NCBI GenBank assembly: GCA_033557685.1
Contig: JAWQRN010000288.1
Span: 1-32,136 of the forward strand
Length of the DNA: 32,136 nt
Direction: 5' to 3'
Source of the DNA: Sperchopsis tessellata
Lineage: Eukaryota > Arthropoda > Insecta > Coleoptera > Hydrophilidae
Each line of letters starts with the position of its first letter. Position 1 is the first letter of the stretch. Positions 20,215-31,046 of the stretch are shown here, piece by piece. Made by a program: the position numbers and the translations under genes. The notes beneath the pieces are model-generated. The model searched no databases. It was not told the DNA's origin and worked only from the letters and a program-made list of their open reading frames with translations.

Positions 20215-23200
20215 TTAACGATGTGTAGCCATAACAATACTTAGAAGCTTATTGTAGGGCAACTGGCACAGTTGATTTATAAGTTCATCTTTATTTCCGT
20301 AAACACATTTCACACAGAGGGCAACTTGAACAGCTTGCGCATATCTGTCCAAACTAACATTCAAATTGTTGGTGATGAGAATGTGTTCTGCCATAACTTT
20401 CCGTTTTTTCGTTAACAAATATCGACGTATGTGTCCTACAGGAGCTGCTAACTGTTGCGATGATATAGCCCGGGGTGGGTGGACTCGTGGTATTTCCATT
20501 AGACTATTTAGTAATGATAGATGAAGTTGGCTGTATAATTCCGAATCTTGGTTATATAATGGTGCTAGTATGCACCATTTAAATAATCCTGCCAGAGGAG
20601 TTGTTGCTTCCATTGCAATTGCTCCTTGAGGTAGTGCTGATCGTATTTGTTGAGCAGCTATACACAGCTTATGATTTTCCGATACCTACAATAACATAAA
20701 AATATAAAAACTATGTTTATGTACCAATGATGCTTATAACATATTCAGTAAAATTCTTTAGAGTATTGATGAGTATGAAAGTTGAAAGAGGAAATGAAAA
20801 AGAGAATGGAAGGCTGTATAGGATGATCTCTTCAAGGAGTTAGAAGATACCCTAGAGATAAAAGAGAGAAGAAATAACATACAAGTAGGTATGAGGCAAC
20901 TGAGAGAGGCGATAACAGTGGTACATTTGTGGGTAAAGAAGGTAACAGAAGAATACTAGTAGACTTAGGATCCTGGGAACTATTATAGAACGGAAATAAT
21001 GAGAAAAAAGTTAAGCTTCGAAATATTACTGTTTATTTAGACATACAAAATCCCAATAGTTTTTTTCTTTAGACCAGTTATTGAAATTGAAGAAACCAGT
21101 ACCATAGAAGCACTTAAAAAGCAAATATTGCAGGAAATTATGACATCCCAGTGGTATTTAGACATGATTGCCGAATGCTATTGGACGTTATTAGAGATAT
21201 TTGTAAAAAAGGAACCAAGGAAGACATGAGCAATTATAGATCTGGCCATTCTTGATCTAAAGTTTTTGAACAACTTTGAATTAGTTGAGTAACTAATTGC
21301 ATAGGTTTGATCTGAACTACACACATTCACAATGAATAAGAAAAGAAACGTGCATCTTGTAACATATTCTGCATTTTGACAAACTGCAAAGTGCAGAATT
21401 GTGGTGAGATGAGACAATAACTATCTATTCAAAAGCTATATAATGAATAGATAATCAAATGGGAAATAAACTGTTCCACAGGAATACATCCTAAACTTTG
21501 TCACTTCATTATTAATATGAATGGTATCCCAATTGACATCTCCAATTCGACAACTCTACAAGCTGAGGATACAACCTTAGCAATAAGAGGAGATAAGAAA
21601 TGAGGATCTGCAGACCAACACAACTCTGTATCTCGGTTGTCTAACGAAATGGTTTGATGTAAACAATCATTTGTTAAATATTGCAAAAACTACCGTAGTA
21701 CAGTTTTCTGTTAGGGCAGAAAATAATTTAACTGTCTGTATCAAGAAGGAAATTGTCACATGTGGCAGTAACAGTTCTAGAAGTTTGTTCATAGAAATTG
21801 TCCCTAAATCGAAAATAAGACAATCCTCAATAAAAGCTAATAGCATCATCGACGGGTATAGTGGAGAAAACATCGACATCGAAGCTGACCATTAAGTCCA
21901 TGAAAGCTAGTTTTATACTAGAAATATGTTCCAAAAATGGGAAGAGCTTTATATGTGGTATTCAGATTGACCTACGAATTCGCTAAGTAACGGAGTGTGA
22001 AATCAGGGCAATTAATATGTAGGGGATCCTATTCCACTATTTAAATAAATGAAATCATGTAACAATTAAATAAAAAAAATTACCCATAAAGTCACAGTCT
22101 CCAGAAGGCAGACAGGTGGAAAAACTGGACTGCCCTTCCTGTTATCTGTAAAATATATCTCTCCTACAGCTGTTAAAAAGTTGGCGGTGAATTGTGGAGC
22201 AATTTCCGGTAAGGCTTTGAGCCGATGAACTGCTGAAGGTACCAATACAAAATAATCTCTGACCAGAGCATCAGCAAGCTTACAACTGTTAGTTGAAGTA
22301 TTGCCCAGTTGTTGCATCCAGGTACCAGCTGATATTAAAACGGATTGAGAAGGTGTACCAATGGCAACAGACACTAATTTGCTGAGGATGCCCAGTCTTA
22401 AAAGTGCTGTGGTTCCACTGAATAAGGAAAGAAAAACTGAATTCTTTGCTACTTCATTGATGCTTCCATTGAAGTAATCAAAAAGAACTTCCATCAACTG
22501 TAGTTCTGCCAATGCACTCAAAGGAGTAGATCGTTTATTGCCTCTCCTATCTATTTCAGAAAATACAAATTCTGCCATCAAATCCAAGGCCAAATCCATG
22601 TGTTTTATGCTTGGTACTAGGCCGCATGTTAGTTGACCTGAAATTTGTTTGTATTAGTATATACTAATAATTTGATAATAAATGTATCACAAGAATGCAA
22701 GTTAAAATTTCTTCTGAAATTATGTAATTAGGTTGTGGATTGATTGATTGACAGTAAATACTTTTGAAAATGAGGTTATGCTTAAACAGGAAATGAGTTT
22801 TGTATTTACTTAAAGAACTAATAGAAGTGTTATTATAAATTTCACTTACAATCCACCTCATTAATATGTAATTTTATAAAGGTAGTTTGTTTAGTATTAA
22901 TAACAAATAGGTGGCAAACTTCTAATACTAATTAATATTTGAGAACTAATGAAAATTAATGATTTTAGGCATATTATTTATATAGATACTCAAAAATCCC
23001 CACATATCTGTTACTTTGTTTTCCTATCACTATCTAATCGACTCTCAGATAAGTAAATTCACTTAGACAACGTATTTCTTCATTCTTTAAAATTACAATA
23101 TATCTGTGGTAACTTCATACTAATTGACATTAAGACGATACAATATCTCAGAAACTGTTAGTACAAATTTTTGCTCTTTTTTTAAATAATTAAGTATTAT

Positions 23201-23812
23201 AACTTTGAAGCTATTTGGAAAATCAATTATAATAGCTCTTTTAAATATTTCACAGAATATGGAGAATTATGGTTTCTTAGCAAATTTAATGATCCACTTT
23301 AAATGTATAGTCCTTGCTAAAGCTTAGCCATAAATAATTATAGTTTTCTCTTAAGATATGGTTGTCCACCGGGATTGAAGGAAGGTAAGATCTTGATTAC
23401 TAGAAGGATAGTAACTAGACAGAAGGTAATTTGAATAGACTTGAGGCGATGAAATATTAGTGACTTTAACGGTGAAAAAAGAAAATTGGGAGTTGAGCAA
23501 TTATGTATTTAAAAGTGCACTAAATTAATTTATAACTGATTCAACCACTAAAGTTCCTAAGTAGCGAGTATTCGTTAAATAGTATCGGATTGGTGTAGAA
23601 GAACTGACTTTGTCTAAATTTTCTAACCTATTCAATTAAATTAACAAACAATATATAAAAGTATGAGCTCCCTAGCTTACATCACCCAAAATTTGTGTTC
23701 TCGTTAACTATTTAACAACTCGTCACAACTTACCTACTTTAGCCAGGGCATCTCTAGCACACTGAGGAAACTCAGTTTTTCTTAAACCTATTTTAATTTC
23801 AGCAACATTCAT
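20215..23812 (-). CDS. INTS15: Integrator complex subunit 15 (C7orf26 homologue)
   Basis: Homologue of human C7orf26/INTS15, a helical-repeat subunit tied to the INTS10-13-14 module of Integrator, which cleaves nascent snRNA and other Pol II transcripts. Coding exons at 23734-23812, 22084-22637 and 20215-20685 (79, 554 and 471 nt) join in phase to 367 residues. Family blocks: AEFVFSE near residue 46, ALAELQLMEVLFDYF, SLFSG, LSKLVSVAI, LADALVRDYFVLVPSAVHRLKAL, FLTAVGEIY, PLAGLFKWCILAPL, SQLHLSLLNSLM, VSLDRYAQAVQVALC and the final LPYNKLLSIVM. Introns are GTAAGT...TTTCAG (phase 1) and GTAATT...TTGTAG (phase 0). The protein stops shortly after the last helix and lacks the long Pro/His-rich tail of the human protein (449 aa). 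The start ATG is the only one in exon 1 and faces OSGEP. Transcripts would confirm exon edges. Confidence 0.93.
20686..22083 (-). other. INTS15 intron 2, containing an antisense RT relic
   Basis: Bounded by GTAATT (just below 22084) and TTATTGTAG (just above 20685), read on the minus strand. The proximal 20.7-21.05 kb contains broken open stretches that I cannot assign. From 21180 to 21960 there is a plus-strand reverse-transcriptase relic. Confidence 0.85.
21180..21960 (+). pseudogene. Non-LTR retrotransposon RT relic in INTS15 intron
   Basis: The plus strand reads KKGTKEDMSNYRS, then SKVFEQL, the start of a LINE RT domain (fingers; family form 'FKKG....NYRP....SKVFE'). After a deletion, AEDTTLAIRGDKK corresponds to the palm motif usually written YADDTTL. 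It is followed by AKTTVVQFSVRAENN, the post-catalytic 'KT..V.F' segment. Stops and frame changes interrupt all parts. In the catalytic motif Gln replaces Tyr and Glu replaces the first Asp. It lies antisense to INTS15. Confidence 0.65.
22638..23733 (-). other. INTS15 intron 1
   Basis: Phase-1 GT-AG intron: GTAAGT just below 23734 and AAATTTCAG just above 22637, on the minus strand. It is AT-rich, and I see no gene or recognisable transposon in its 1.1 kb. Confidence 0.85.
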
Positions 23813-24162
23813 TGTAGATGCTTGCCTATCATTCGCGTTTATATAATGTTATATTTATATAAAAATTGCATGTTATTATTGTTTAGGATCAATTCCCTAA
23901 AATTCAAACAAAACAAGTAAATATTAAATAATGTTATAAAAGAGTAATTTGTAAAGATAATTAAAAGACGTACACAAGTACTGTATCCTTTACATATCTA
24001 TAAACCGATTATTCTCAAATTAAAAACCAAGATGTTTAATCCGAATGCTGATGAAACATAACCATAAACAACATAACCTCAAAGGTGAAACGTAATTTTA
24101 CATGTACAAGTTTATTCCTTCTATATTTATTTACATCTGAACGCAAACAGTGGGACAATAAA
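23813..24162. promoter_or_regulatory. Shared divergent promoter interval, INTS15 / OSGEP
   Basis: Only 350 bp separate the INTS15 ATG (minus) from the OSGEP ATG (plus), so this must hold both 5' UTRs and a bidirectional promoter. It is AT-rich. I see no convincing TATA, DRE or Inr element. Confidence 0.65.
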
Positions 24163-25572
24163 ATGGTAATTGCTATTGGTTTTGAAGGTAGTGCCAATAA
24201 ACTAGGAATTGGAATCATAAAAGATGGGGAAGTACTATCAAATTGCAGAAAAACATATATTACTCCTCCTGGTGAAGGGTTTCTTCCAACAGAAACTGCT
24301 CAACACCACAGACAAAATATTTTAGCGTTACTGAAGGAAGCCCTTCAGAAAGCAGCTATAAGCTCACAAGATATAGATGTAGTTTGTTACACAAAAGGTC
24401 CTGGAATGGGTGCACCACTAGCTTGTGTTGCTATTGTGGCGAGAACTGTTGCTCAGTTATGGAATAAGCCACTTCTAGGTGTTAATCACTGTATAGGGCG
24501 TATCCTTTTTATATATTATTGCAATATTTCTGTAGTCACTGACAGTAGATTGTAGTATTATTAATAATGCGCGATATGTGTTGAGAGTGAAATGTTAAGT
24601 GGAAAACATTAGATGAAACATAGGCATTTTGGGACGATTGCTACCTGGAAATACCTGTCCTAAAATAAATTATATTTATCTCGGACAGTGTGTATGGAAC
24701 TGTTCTTCTAACTCAAAGATCAATGGATTTGTTCCCAGACAAGCAGATATACCAACGTTATTTTGTTCTGTGTTAGGTTTACCTATTTTGAGCAGTTCAG
24801 TTGTATTAAATGGTATGTTACTTTCTGATCAGACTAAATATCATTTTTTTTATAAAATTTTAAAAATTTATAAATCATTTATTTTCCTTAACATATGTCA
24901 GATATTGAAATGGGTAGATTAATTACAGGAGCCAATAATCCTACTGTTTTATACGTCAGTGGAGGAAATACTCAAGTAATAGCTTACTCTCGAAAAAGAT
25001 ATAGAATATTTGGAGAGACGATAGATATTGCTGTAGGAAATTGTTTAGATAGATTTGCAAGAGTTTTAAAACTATCAAACGACCCTAGCCCTGGATACAA
25101 CATAGAACAGCTAGCCAAAAAGGGCTCAAAGTATGTAGCCTTACCATATTGCGTAAAAGGCATGGATGTAAGCCTCTCCGGAATATTGACGTATATGGAA
25201 GAACGTGTTGAGAGATTGCTTATAGAAGGCTATACACCAGAAGATTTGTGTTTTTCTTTGCAAGAAACTATTTTTGCTATGCTGATTGAAATAACTGAAC
25301 GGGCTATGGCTCATTGTAATTCGCAGGAAGTACTCATAGTTGGTGGCGTTGGTTGTAATGAACATTTACAGGATATGATGAGAATTATGTGCGAAGAAAG
25401 GGGAGCAAAATTGTTTGCAACGGATGAAAGGTTTTGTATTGATAATGGAATAATGATAGCACATGCAGGAGCCGAGATGTTTGCTAGTGGTAGCAAAATG
25501 AAGTGGGAGGACTGCTTTATTACACAAAGATTTCGAACTGATGAAGTAGAAACTACATGGAGGAGTGATTAA
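24163..25572 (+). CDS. OSGEP: tRNA N6-adenosine threonylcarbamoyltransferase (KEOPS catalytic subunit)
   Basis: OSGEP/Kae1 transfers the threonylcarbamoyl group to A37 of ANN-decoding tRNAs in the KEOPS complex (cytosol/nucleus). Exons 24163-24499 and 24902-25572 join to exactly 335 residues, the same length as human OSGEP. The intron is GTATCC...ATGTCAG (phase 1). Motifs in order: IGFEGSANK (N-terminal ASKHA nucleotide fold), TYITPPGEGFLPTETAQHH, YTKGPGMGAPL, metal-binding NHCIGH (His109 and His113), YVSGGNTQVIAY, GNCLDRFAR, PGYNIEQ, VKGMDVSLSGIL, SLQETIFAML, VGGVGCNEHLQ and FATDERFCIDNG with the third metal ligand Asp. It is the cytosolic form rather than the mitochondrial OSGEPL1/Qri7 form (no transit peptide). 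An upstream in-frame ATG at 24085 would add 26 residues, but the family starts at MVIAIGFEGS. Confidence 0.97.
24500..24901 (+). other. OSGEP intron interrupting the His113 codon
   Basis: 402-nt GT-AG intron. Exon 1 ends with the base C and exon 2 starts AT, so the codon of the second metal-binding His (HxxxH) exists only after splicing. Read through unspliced, the frame gives Arg there and soon meets a stop. A plus-strand open stretch at 24629-24840 inside it has no recognised similarity. Confidence 0.95.
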
Positions 25573-25605
25573 ATCATGTAATATGTTATTTTGATTAGAT
25601 ATATA

Positions 25606-25611
25606 AATAAA
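25606..25611 (+). terminator. AATAAA polyadenylation signal of OSGEP
   Basis: AATAAA lies 34 nt after the OSGEP stop codon. It gives a very short 3' UTR, typical of compact housekeeping genes. Confidence 0.6.
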
Positions 25612-26860
25612 ATTTTTAAATTATAGTCTCGTTTATTCTTTATGAGCTAAGAGAACGTTTCACAGATTGATATGTTTGTCAATGTTCTTAAAAAGTTGAA
25701 GTCTGCAATATTAAAAATGGCTGAAATCCAGCTGCTTAAGGATGTCAGGAAGTAATATGTTTTGAATATGTGTAAACCTAAACACTGTCCTTTTCCCAAA
25801 GTCTTACTCATAACGAAATGCGTTAAACCACTGCTAAACTGTGACTAGTTATACCATGACCTTGACAATTTAGTTCTATGTTTAAGATGTCTATAACGCT
25901 ATGGTTTAACTAAAGGCAGATATAATTCGACAACAAAGCATTTTGTAATAGTTGGACATAAATATGATTTTTGGAACATAAGATTTTAGCTGCAAATTTA
26001 GCACATCAGTTGATTTTGCAATATGTGTCTAGACCAGAAATAATATTTCCAGGGGTACAGTGCTCCTTTTTTTTCGTCGAAAATGGAAAGTGTATTGAAT
26101 ATTTGAAACAAAAATGCTTGAAACTTATAATGAAAAACTATGATAATTGGTCGTGTTATGCTACTTTATATTAAAATGTTATTTCTACATATGTCAGAGG
26201 GGAGGTAATCTTTATTGAAAGCAACGTTATAATTTATATTAAATATTGTAGTAAAGAAAGTTATGTGGGTGGACATTTATCTAGTATTGATTAAACGAAA
26301 TTTAAAAGTGTTACTTCCTTTTATCTGCATTGACGCGTTTTTAGTAAAGTTATCTAATCTTATAAGCCTTCTTCTTTAATAATATAAAGTGCTCAATAAG
26401 TAACTAATTATGTGTAACTTCCTCAGATATTTTATTAAAATGACTGGTTTTGTTTTTTACAACATTCTATGTAGCTACTGAGATTTTGCACCACGATTTA
26501 GTGGTGCGGAAATTTATGATTATAATATTAAAACTATTTACACCTTCTAGTTGCTACCTTTCGAGTCGCCTTTCCCACTTAAGACTAGACTTAACGTTTT
26601 ATGTAGGAAAGTATTCAGAATCCTTTCTACCATTTCCAAGGACTGACGCTTTATAAAGAATATAAAATAATTTAATGATAACTCTTCAATTAACACAGCA
26701 ATTTAATTTAGTTATATGAATTATTTTTTCTCAAACTATGTTTAGTAGTTATAACACAATGTTTCGAACTTTTTAAATAAGATCTTGCTTTAATTAATGA
26801 CGCAGGACGTAGTAGGTTGAGAAACACAGGTTAAAAATCTGTCAAACACGCCCTTCACTG
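25612..26860. other. Intergenic stretch, no gene recognised
   Basis: About 1.2 kb of AT-rich DNA downstream of OSGEP. It contains a small perfect 7-bp hairpin (26488-26507) and short open frames without family resemblance. No splice-supported exon or transposon terminus that I can defend. Confidence 0.5.
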
Positions 26861-27361
26861 TTGTAGAGGCACTGGAAATCAGTGCGCCAGTTAATTCTGG
26901 AGGTTTTTACATTTGTTGTTTCCACCCCTGTAGTTTTCATTTTATATTTGCCATTTTCTGACGTACTATAGCCCTTGGGTGATATTTATTGAATTTTGTG
27001 GAGAACAGTTTTCATTTATAGTCATTTTTTGTGCAGTAGTGGTATTTAGTTCATTCCGTTAAACGTTTTTATTCTTGCAGTGATTTATTAGTTATTTTTC
27101 TTGTTGAAAAGTTCGTTTTCTGTAAACACACTCTCCGCCATATTTGTTTTTCGGACTGATTTATTTTGTGATCAATTTTCGTTTATGCACTATCAATATG
27201 ATGTGTTACTACTTAAGACTATTGAATTTTCTTCATGATTTGAGAGTTGTTATTACATCGATCGTAGTTAGTTTTTAAAGTTTGAAATACAATTCTGTTT
27301 TGTTTTAGTAGTTTTGATTTATTTAGTATGTAGTTAATCGATCGGTTTAATTCCTAAGAAA

Positions 27362-27369
27362 TATCGATA
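27362..27369. promoter_or_regulatory. DRE-like site TATCGATA
   Basis: A perfect palindromic TATCGATA lies 73 bp before the ATG at 27442. In Drosophila this octamer binds DREF (and overlaps BEAF sites) in housekeeping promoters. Its position beside a putative first exon supports a promoter here. Function in this species is inferred. Confidence 0.45.
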
Positions 27370-27441
27370 TCCGAGATATTGACATTTTGTTGAAGTGCTA
27401 ATTTCGGGATATTTCTGCTGGGTTGAATACCAAAGTTCAAG

Positions 27442-27523
27442 ATGTATACAGAGGAGGAGGCGAAGAAACAGGATCTTCCGCTTCCTATACCCATAAAAAT
27501 AGAAGATGATGAAAGTGACGATG
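27442..27523 (+). CDS. Probable first coding exon of an unidentified gene (partial)
   Basis: An ATG opens 27 codons (MYTEEEAKKQ, then DLPLPIPIKIEDDESDD) and ends in a strong donor, G|GTAAGG, at phase 1. Reading on without splicing reaches a stop within five codons. The peptide is acidic at its end with a Pro/Ile stretch, like many disordered N-termini of nuclear proteins. GC content rises locally and the DNA upstream is stop-rich and UTR-like, with a DRE-like octamer 73 bp away. No continuing exon was found between here and the window end, so the remainder may lie beyond 32136. It could still be a chance ATG-donor pair. Confidence 0.5.
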
Positions 27524-28559
27524 GTAAGGACTATAAATGAGAATATGCATGCCATAGTATTTTTGTTTGTAATCTTAAGCATACTAAACTTTTTTGTTTG
27601 AACTACATTTTATTTAACGTGCAATGTAATCGTCTACGGAACTTTGTGCTTGCATTAAATCTGAATTTTCTACACAGAACGCCTTGACTATTATTAATGA
27701 GCCTTGACAACATATACTTATGTTTCATGTATTTCACTGATCTTATTGATTCTGAGATATCTGGTAGAGTGCGCTGCAGCATCAAATTTGAAGTCTACCA
27801 AATATCTCGTGTTAAAAATCTAGGAAAAAGTTATTGTTACAGCACACTTTTGTTTCAGATTTATTATTAAAACTGTGGAAACCACGTAGGAAAAAAAAAA
27901 CACTTAATAAATTTGTATAGTAATGATAATTATCCAAAGTATAGCGAAAGACAAAAATTAAGCGACAGTTACAACAAAAAATAAATTTGACAGTGATGGA
28001 TAGATACTGTATGCTATTTATCAGTAGTCCGAAACTCGCTGTCAGAAAAATGAGTTTTTGAAAGTATTAATTATTACTGTTATTTACTGAACTGACTTCA
28101 AGTTACTTACATCTATTTTATGCACTTATTGATAGAAAAACAAAATATCTGTTAATATTTACAAAATCTACAATAATGCTATCAGATAACATATGTTAGG
28201 CAATAGACCATACTGAAACACACCCTTCAAAGTGTAACCAACGACTAAGGCTTTGATTTCAGTGGATGTGGATTTTACCGAATTTAAGTTTGTAGAAATG
28301 CAACCGAAAAGCAAAGTATAATCCAATGGAGTATTGTAGCCTTAGTTTTTGTGATTTGTTGGCATAAATTATTTGATTGTTTATCGAAACAGTGATTAAG
28401 AGAAAAACTAGCAAATAAGCTATGTAAACAAATTTTAAAAGGCTACGATTATTGCATTGGGTTACATTTATACGGTTAAAAATTACGTAGAATTAGTTTC
28501 CAGTGAAATCCCACATTGGGCTTAATATTATAATATTTTTACGTAAAATAGGTCTTGAA
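27524..28559. other. Intronic or intergenic stretch, nothing recognised
   Basis: About 1 kb after the putative first exon. It has stops in all frames and no feature that I can name. If the exon at 27442 is real, this is the start of its first intron. Confidence 0.45.
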
Positions 28560-30262
28560 ATTGCAGACTTCGTAATATCAAGGCATGGTTACCAGAAGTG
28601 ACGTTAAGGTATGAATTTACAAAGTTTCTGTTTTCGGTCACAGGTGATGAATTGGTGAGTGTGGTGAGAGGTATAAAGACTAAATCCATTTTTAGTATTG
28701 ATGGAATTTCAAGCAGATTACTTGTGTGATAAGATGGTAAACAGATTTTGCTCATAATTTCAATTTTTAGAAAAATGTTTAAGAGTGTTTGGAAAGGTGG
28801 GGTCTGTCATGTGGCATTTTCCTGGATTCGTCAAGGGCGTTTGGCTGTGTGGAGTATAATATCCATTGAGATGTTGTGTTAGAAGTTGTACAGTGGTATA
28901 TGTGGCACGATATTAGAGTGGTTTAAATCACACCCAACAGCAACAAACAGCTTGTTGAGCTTGAGATTCAGGGGAATGTGATTCATTTGGAGGTACTTGA
29001 TATGTTTCGAGATGTGCCGCAGGGCAGTATACTGGTTTCCATCTGTTCGTTATGTTTATGAATGTTGTATTTGATTCAATACAAGCACAAAATAAGCAAA
29101 ACAGCTGTTATGCTGATGACACTAGCTTGCTTTTAAATGATCCAGATTTTATGGAGTTGCAAAGGTTGCCCCACCTTAACTGAACAGTTATAGAGTTAAA
29201 AGCTAAAATGCGGTCGGGATTATCTGGGTCATTAATTTTCCAAGGATTGATGCCAACGTATTCTTTGATTGCGGATGATAAGAGTATTGTGTGTAACCAT
29301 GAGTGCTTGGTTTTTCTCAATTCCTTTATTAAAGATGACTTGGTCAAAATAGAAGAGTGGTTTGAAAAGAATCGTTTAGTTCTTAACCTTGATAAGACGA
29401 AGGCAGTATACTTCTGATCGAGGGGTTCTCCCAGATAATTTTACTCTTTCAATTGGTGCTGAAGCGATTTATTTTAGTCCTCAAGTAAATTGTTTAGGGC
29501 TGTGCATGATGGATCTCTGAGATGGTCCGGACACGTGGATTTGCTTCTGAATAAGTTAAGCAAAGCCCATTATGCTGTAAAGGTTGTTAAACGTGAGTTG
29601 GGTGTGTCTACTGCTAGGATCGTGTATTATTTTGAGTGTTTGATGCGATACGGTGATACTTTTTGGGGTTGTTCTGCTTCCAGTAATTTAGATCCAGTAT
29701 TTAGGATGCATTTTTGGCCAAGGAAGGTGAGAAAGTTGTCGGCTGGCGTTTCTCAAGATTGGAATTTTTACCTTCTTCGCATTGTACATTTTTGAAGCTG
29801 CTTCCTTGATGTAGAAGAAAAGGTATTCATTGAGTTTGAACAATCAAATTCATATTTATGACACAAGAGCGGGCAGTACGCTTCATCTTCTAGCACCTAG
29901 ATCTGCTAAGTTCATTAAGTCATGTTTATATGGGAAACATTTACCTTGAGAGGCATATTCATTGAATAGTTTTAGAGCCAATCTTAAGCAGCTGTTCTAT
30001 GGTACAGCCTTTTATTCCTTGGATGAATTTTGTGCGCATCATTTTTGACTGTGGAAGTGTTCTGTGTTGGGGGTCTTTGCATTTGGTTCTAATCACTCTT
30101 TTTGAGCTCGCATGCATTCAGGTTCTTTTCATGTATGGGTTTGCTCTAATGTGTTTGTATGTAGGTGTTCATGTTAAATTCTATTTGTCTGTATATTATG
30201 TTTTTAGTGTATATTCTCTGTATATTGTATTTCTTGTGTATGAATAAACGATTACTTACTTA
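28560..30262 (+). mobile_element. Non-LTR retrotransposon relic, RT to 3' end
   Basis: The plus strand carries a broken LINE reverse transcriptase. GDELVSVVRGIKTK and SIDGISSRLL (before the fingers) come first, then LDSSRAFGCVEYNI (family LDLSKAFDCVDH), GTILEWFKSH, DVPQGSIL (motif B) and CYADDTSLLLND (motif C, 29109-29120). A second palm-like segment follows: ADDKSIVCN, WFEKNRLVLNLDKTK. Then come NCLGL, LSKAHYAVKVVKRELG, the thumb-like YFECLMRYGDTFWGCS, KVRKLSAGVS and a late IYDTRAGSTLHLLAPRS segment. Non-coding sequence ends at GAATAAACGATTACTTACTT, probably the 3' terminus with short repeats. Several frameshifts and stops make it inactive. It belongs to the CR1/Jockey-like supergroup; the exact clade is uncertain. 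Confidence 0.85.
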
Positions 30263-31046
30263 AAACATGGGTGAAATGTATACACTCTACCACTCCATGC
30301 ATATAGAATTTGTTGTAGGATCTGATAATAATGTAGCTATTACTAGTGGTCGCAATCGAATTAAACCAAAAATAGTACATCTTAACTACTGAATCAATAA
30401 TTTGAAAATTTTTTCTTGTTCAATAACTGTTTTTTACCATCATTTAAGTTTTTTTTTTATTCAATAGTTACCATCACTAGTAAGAACATATATTTAGAAT
30501 ACCTAGTACATAATATCTCGTAATGTCCACTTGTTTGGGAACTGCCAATAAAATGAAAAATGAATAACGAGAAAAGACTTATACATATGAGCGATTGATT
30601 CGTTTCTGTGTTTATAAACAATTAACGTTCATTTTTACCTCCCAAGTTACATCAAAATCATACCATAAATCGAAAAATATGGATAATTCTCTCTTAAGTC
30701 GAGAATTGTTGCAAGAGATAAAAATTTTTAAAAAAACTTACATTTATATGCCAACATGTTTTTATTGTTCATTTTAAAAGTAAACATATTTAGTAACAAC
30801 ATACAAACTCCAAATGAAAATTGTGCAAATAGCATGTTTTTTTATGATATTATGTTGGTTTAAATGTATTATGAATTTCCTGTTTTTTTGTTGTGTCAGC
30901 CACTGTGGGCATATTTATGCCAAAAATAAAAATTCCCAAAAATATTATTCCTACACCTTTGAAGATTTTTTTAGCTACACTTGTTTAGTTTTTAATACAG
31001 TAATTCCACGATTAAAGCTCAGGATTAGCCCTAGGCGATTATTGTA
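30263..31046. other. Intergenic stretch, nothing recognised
   Basis: AT-rich DNA between the LINE 3' end and the ATCGAT block. It has several plus-strand open frames of 60-77 codons with hydrophobic, low-complexity composition typical of AT-rich noise. Confidence 0.5.

Noticed and set aside
24085..24162. Upstream in-frame ATG giving OSGEP a 26-residue hydrophobic N-terminal extension (possible mitochondrial signal)
   Set aside because: The protein from 24163 matches the cytosolic OSGEP start and gives exactly the family length; the extension would be promoter or 5' UTR sequence.
24629..24922. Plus-strand open frame of 97 codons inside the OSGEP intron
   Set aside because: No recognised similarity, and its end overlaps the true OSGEP exon 2 in another frame. 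Treated as chance.
25971..26174. Plus-strand 67-codon open frame downstream of OSGEP
   Set aside because: No similarity, no conserved motif and no promoter or splice context.
26488..26507. Perfect 7-bp hairpin (GCACCAC / GTGGTGC)
   Set aside because: Too short to be meaningful in a eukaryotic intergenic region without an RNA gene context.
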